Positions 6,678-9,243 of a stretch of 9,243 nucleotides of DNA are shown piece by piece. A model generated the notes under the pieces. It ran no database searches and was not told the origin of the DNA. It saw nothing but the letters and a program-made list of their open reading frames with translations. Numbering within the stretch: position 1 is the first letter of the stretch; every line of letters starts with the position of its first letter. Made by a program: the position numbers and the translations under genes. The stretch is from Chloroflexota bacterium (lineage in GTDB: Bacteria; Chloroflexota; UBA6077; CF-72): contig JAFAWJ010000908.1 of NCBI GenBank assembly GCA_019242065.1, forward strand, positions 1-9,243, in the 5' to 3' direction.

Positions 6678-6750
6678 CGCCTTCCCGCGCGCGAGCCGGC
6701 TACTGGGAGGAGCGAGCCGTTGTGGCCGAAGATAGCCTCAGCTAGCACGC

Positions 6751-9099
6751 CTAGCCCGCGCCCACGTACTCCGCCAGGTGTTGGCCCGTCAACGTGTCAC
6801 GCCTGGCGACCAGGTCCGCGGGCAGGCCCTCGAACACGATCTGGCCACCGTCATGCCCGGCCCCCGGCCCCAGGTCGACGATCCAGTCGGCGTGCGCGAT
6901 GACGGCCAGGTGGTGCTCGATCACGATCACCGACTTGCCCGACTCCACCAGTCGGTCCAGCAACTCCAGGAGTTGCTGGATGTCGGCCAGGTGCAGACCG
7001 CTGGTCGGCTCGTCGAGGACATAGATGCCGCCATCGGTGGCCATCTGGATCGCCAGCTTGAGCCGCTGCCGTTCGCCGCCAGACAGCGTGGTGAGCTGCT
7101 GACCAAGGGTCAGGTAGCCGAGTCCCACGTCGGACATCCGACTGAGGATTTTCTGGGCCGCGGGCGTTCTGGCCGCACCATCGCCGAAAAACGCCAGCGC
7201 CTCGCCGACGGGCATCGCCAGGACTTCGCTGATGTTGCGTCCGGCCAGCCGGTACTCGAGCACGCTCGCCTGGAACCGCTTCCCCTCGCACTCCTCGCAG
7301 ACGGTCTCCACGGTCGCCATGACGCCGAGCTCCGTGTAGACGACGCCGTTGCCGTCGCAGCTCGGACAGGCTCCGGTGGAGTTGGCGCTGAACAGGTCCG
7401 GCTTGACGCCGTTGGCTTTGGCAAACGCCGTCCGGATCGGGTCGAGCAGTCCGGTATAGGTCGCGGGATTGCTGCGTCGCGAGCCGCGGATCGGCGTCTG
7501 GTCGATGGACACGACACCCGCGCCTTTCGGCATCGACCCATGGATCAGCGTGCTCTTTCCTGAGCCGGCAACGCCGGTGACGACGCACAGCACGCCAAGT
7601 GGGATGTCCACGTTCACGTCGCGCAGGTTGTGCTGGTTCGCGCCACGGATTTTCACCTGGCCGGTCGGTCGGCGGGTCTGTGGCTTGAGCGCGGCGCGAA
7701 AACCGAGGTGCCGCCCGGTCAGCGTGTCGCTACTTCGCAGCCCGTTCACGCTGCCCTCGAAGCACACGCTGCCACCCGCGGCACCACCGCCGGGTCCCAG
7801 GTCAACCACATGGTCGGCGATGGCGATCGTCTGCGGCTTGTGCTCTACCACCAGCACCGTGTTGCCCTTGTCCCGCAGTCGCAGCAGCAGGTCGTTCATC
7901 CGCTGGATGTCGTGCGGGTGCAGGCCGGCGGTGGGCTCGTCGAACACGTAGGTGACGTCGGTGAGCGAAGAGCCGAGGTGGCGGATCATCTTGACGCGCT
8001 GCGCCTCGCCGCCTGACAGCGTGCCCGACGGACGGTCGAAGCTGAGATAGCCGAGTCCGATCTCGATGAACGAGTCGAGGATGCGCTGCAGCGCCGCGAG
8101 GAGGGGCGCCACCGACGGGTCGTTCAGGCCGCGGACCCATTCGGCCAGGTCGCTGATCTGCATTGCGCACGCGTCGGCGATGTTGATCTTGCCGATACGC
8201 GACGAGCGAGCAGCCTCGCTGAGGCGGCTACCGCCGCACTCGGGACAGGTGGCGAACGTGACGGCGCGGTCCACGAACGCGCGGATGTGAGGCTGCAGCG
8301 CGTCGGGGTCCTTGGACAGCATCGATTTGTGCAGTTTCGGGATCAGCCCCTCGTAGGTGAGGTTGACGCCGTTGACTTTGACTTTGGTCGGCTCCTTGTA
8401 GAGGAAGTTGTCGAGCTCCTTTTTCGTGTAGTCGCGAATCGGCTTGTTCGGGTCGATAAAGCCCGACGCGGTGTAGATCCCCACCGTCCACCAGCTGTCG
8501 ACCTTATAGCCGGGGATGGTGAGCGCGCCGTCGGCGATCGACTTGGAATCGTCGTACAGCTCGCCCAGGTCGATATCCGAGACCGTGCCGCGGCCTTCGC
8601 AGCGCGGGCACATGCCGCCCAGTCGCGTAAAGGTCCGTCTCACGGCCTTGCCATCGCCGACGGTGATGGCGCCGCTGCCTCGAACAGACGGAACGTTGAA
8701 CGAAAACGCATTGGGCGGGCCCACATGTGGCTGCCCCAGTCGGCTGAAGAGGATGCGCAACATCGCGTTGGCGTCCGTCGCGGTGCCCACTGTCGAGCGG
8801 GTGTCGGCACCCATCCGCTGCTGGTCGACGATAATCGCAGTTGTCAGCCCTTCGAGCACGTCGACGTCGGGCCGCGCGAGCGTCGGCATGAAGCCCTGCA
8901 CGAACGCGCTGTATGTCTCGTTGATCAGTCGCTGCGACTCGGCGGCGATGGTGTTGAACACCAGCGAGCTCTTGCCGGAGCCCGAGACGCCCGTGAACAC
9001 GGTCAGCCTTCTCTTTGGGATCTCCAGACTGACGTTTTTCAGGTTGTTCTCGCGCGCGCCGTGGACGCGGATGCGGTCGTGTGAGTCAGCAGCGTGCAC
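6751..9099 (-). CDS. UvrA-like ABC ATPase, short form lacking the UvrB-binding domain
   Basis: A tandem ABC ATPase of the UvrA superfamily, 782 residues against about 940 in the housekeeping UvrA. In order: Walker A GVSGSGKSS (37-45), the UvrA-typical DVDVLEGL and DTRSTVGT segments (78-106), CxxC pairs at 164/167 and 285/288, first signature LSGGE (361-365), Walker B VFDEPTAGLH (385-394) and VVEH switch (417-420). The second half has Walker A GVAGSGKST (509-517), a zinc module with CxxC at 578/581 and 601/604 ending in EGKRF, LSGGE (672-676), VLDEPTSGLH (694-703) and IEHH (727-730). After the first-domain segment ending ILFSRLG (about 121) it passes almost directly to the SFNVP...CPRCEGRG segment, so the UvrB-interaction domain is absent. 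Such short forms (UvrA2, DrrC of Streptomyces) are linked to tolerance of DNA-binding drugs rather than core excision repair. The GTG start (9097-9099) follows GGAG by 10 nt. It is 6 nt downstream of a VOC-fold gene and probably co-transcribed with it. Confidence 0.92.
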   Translation of the reverse strand: MHAADSHDRIRVHGARENNLKNVSLEIPKRRLTVFTGVSGSGKSSLVFNTIAAESQRLINETYSAFVQGFMPTLARPDVDVLEGLTTAIIVDQQRMGADTRSTVGTATDANAMLRILFSRLGQPHVGPPNAFSFNVPSVRGSGAITVGDGKAVRRTFTRLGGMCPRCEGRGTVSDIDLGELYDDSKSIADGALTIPGYKVDSWWTVGIYTASGFIDPNKPIRDYTKKELDNFLYKEPTKVKVNGVNLTYEGLIPKLHKSMLSKDPDALQPHIRAFVDRAVTFATCPECGGSRLSEAARSSRIGKINIADACAMQISDLAEWVRGLNDPSVAPLLAALQRILDSFIEIGLGYLSFDRPSGTLSGGEAQRVKMIRHLGSSLTDVTYVFDEPTAGLHPHDIQRMNDLLLRLRDKGNTVLVVEHKPQTIAIADHVVDLGPGGGAAGGSVCFEGSVNGLRSSDTLTGRHLGFRAALKPQTRRPTGQVKIRGANQHNLRDVNVDIPLGVLCVVTGVAGSGKSTLIHGSMPKGAGVVSIDQTPIRGSRRSNPATYTGLLDPIRTAFAKANGVKPDLFSANSTGACPSCDGNGVVYTELGVMATVETVCEECEGKRFQASVLEYRLAGRNISEVLAMPVGEALAFFGDGAARTPAAQKILSRMSDVGLGYLTLGQQLTTLSGGERQRLKLAIQMATDGGIYVLDEPTSGLHLADIQQLLELLDRLVESGKSVIVIEHHLAVIAHADWIVDLGPGAGHDGGQIVFEGLPADLVARRDTLTGQHLAEYVGAG

Positions 9100-9105
9100 C
9101 CGGCT

Positions 9106-9243
9106 TCAGCTCCAGCGCTGCAGTGCCACGATCTGGACGAGATTGCCGCACGTGTCCTTGACCATCGCGATGGTGGATCCAGTGACTTTGGTGGGCGGCA
9201 TGGTGAACTCGGCGCCGAGCGGCTGCATACGGTCATATTCGCG
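9106..9243 (-). CDS. VOC superfamily (glyoxalase/bleomycin-resistance fold) protein, C-terminal fragment
   Basis: An open frame enters from the right edge on the minus strand and ends in a TGA (9106-9108) after 45 codons; the start lies beyond the window. The translation REYDRMQPLGAEF, then VTGSTIAMVKDTCGNLVQIVALQRWS is the classic end of a VOC domain: a helix, then the strand pair with a D-x-x-G-N-x-x-x-I pattern. In metal-dependent glyoxalase-like members the position after GNL-x is often a Glu ligand; here it is Gln, as in many antibiotic-binding or non-enzymatic members. The stop codon is 6 nt before the UvrA-like GTG, and that gene's GGAG lies in the last codons here, so the two are translationally coupled. 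The specific activity cannot be judged from the fragment. Confidence 0.75.
   Translation of the reverse strand, partial: REYDRMQPLGAEFTMPPTKVTGSTIAMVKDTCGNLVQIVALQRWS
9110..9113 (-). promoter_or_regulatory. Ribosome binding site of the UvrA-like gene
   Basis: On the minus strand GGAG lies 10 nt before the GTG at 9097-9099, inside the last two sense codons of the VOC-fold gene. It supports GTG as the start and translational coupling of the pair. Confidence 0.5.

Noticed and set aside
6741..6755. Small hairpin GCTAG-N5-CTAGC overlapping the stop codon of the UvrA-like gene, considered as a bidirectional terminator
   Set aside because: The stem is only 5 bp and there is no T-run on either strand. 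The 73-bp gap 6678-6750 otherwise shows nothing I can support.
8287..9084. A 265-codon open frame on the + strand opposite the UvrA-like gene
   Set aside because: Antisense shadow of a gene with intact Walker and signature motifs; composition is biased and no family features appear.
9039..9236. A 65-codon minus-strand open frame at the right edge
   Set aside because: It is in a different frame from the VOC-fold fragment, whose translation shows recognisable family residues. This one is Ser/Arg-rich with no motif.

Overview
The window is gene-dense, GC-rich bacterial chromosome with almost no spacer DNA. It holds six complete genes, one complete gene whose start is ambiguous, and two genes cut by the window edges (nine features counting fragments as genes, eight distinct coding units plus the small unknown). 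The organism cannot be fixed from this stretch. High GC, GTG starts, several genes with no visible Shine-Dalgarno, and a short actinobacterial/Chloroflexota-type UvrA-like protein suggest a soil or thermophile-related Chloroflexota or an actinobacterium. This is inference; there is no rRNA or other marker gene here.

Left part (1-2652, + strand): the end of a family 5 solute-binding protein, then two inner-membrane permeases of the DppB/DppC (OppB/OppC, NikB/NikC) type. Together they form a peptide/nickel-type ABC importer operon. No ATPase genes follow, so they must lie upstream or elsewhere. The second permease has no ATG, GTG or TTG that would include its first membrane helix. The reading frame continues upstream into the end of the first permease gene, where a CTG sits 10 nt after a GGAGG.

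Middle part (6211-2665, - strand): a three-gene run reading alpha/beta hydrolase (HSL/acetyl-esterase type), then SMP-30/gluconolactonase-like protein, then DHA2-type 14-helix MFS exporter, with gaps of 7 and 42 nt. It looks like one operon combining ester/lactone hydrolysis with efflux or transport. It meets the ABC importer operon tail to tail, with only 12 bp between the stop codons.

Divergent from the hydrolase is a 129-aa protein that I do not recognise (6288-6677, +). The 76-bp gap between these two genes carries the most striking non-coding signal of the window: a 16-bp inverted repeat (15 of 16 matching, 40-bp spacer). Its arms lie directly in front of the two start codons, 3 nt and 1 nt away. 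It may be a two-site operator for a shared regulator, or a pair of mirrored leaderless core promoters.

Right part (9243-6751, - strand): the last 45 codons of a VOC (glyoxalase/bleomycin-resistance fold) protein, followed after 6 nt by a 782-aa UvrA-like tandem ABC ATPase lacking the UvrB-binding domain. This pair looks like a drug or DNA-damage tolerance unit. No RNA genes, mobile elements, CRISPR arrays or convincing terminators were seen, and no stretch over 300 bases lacks a gene.
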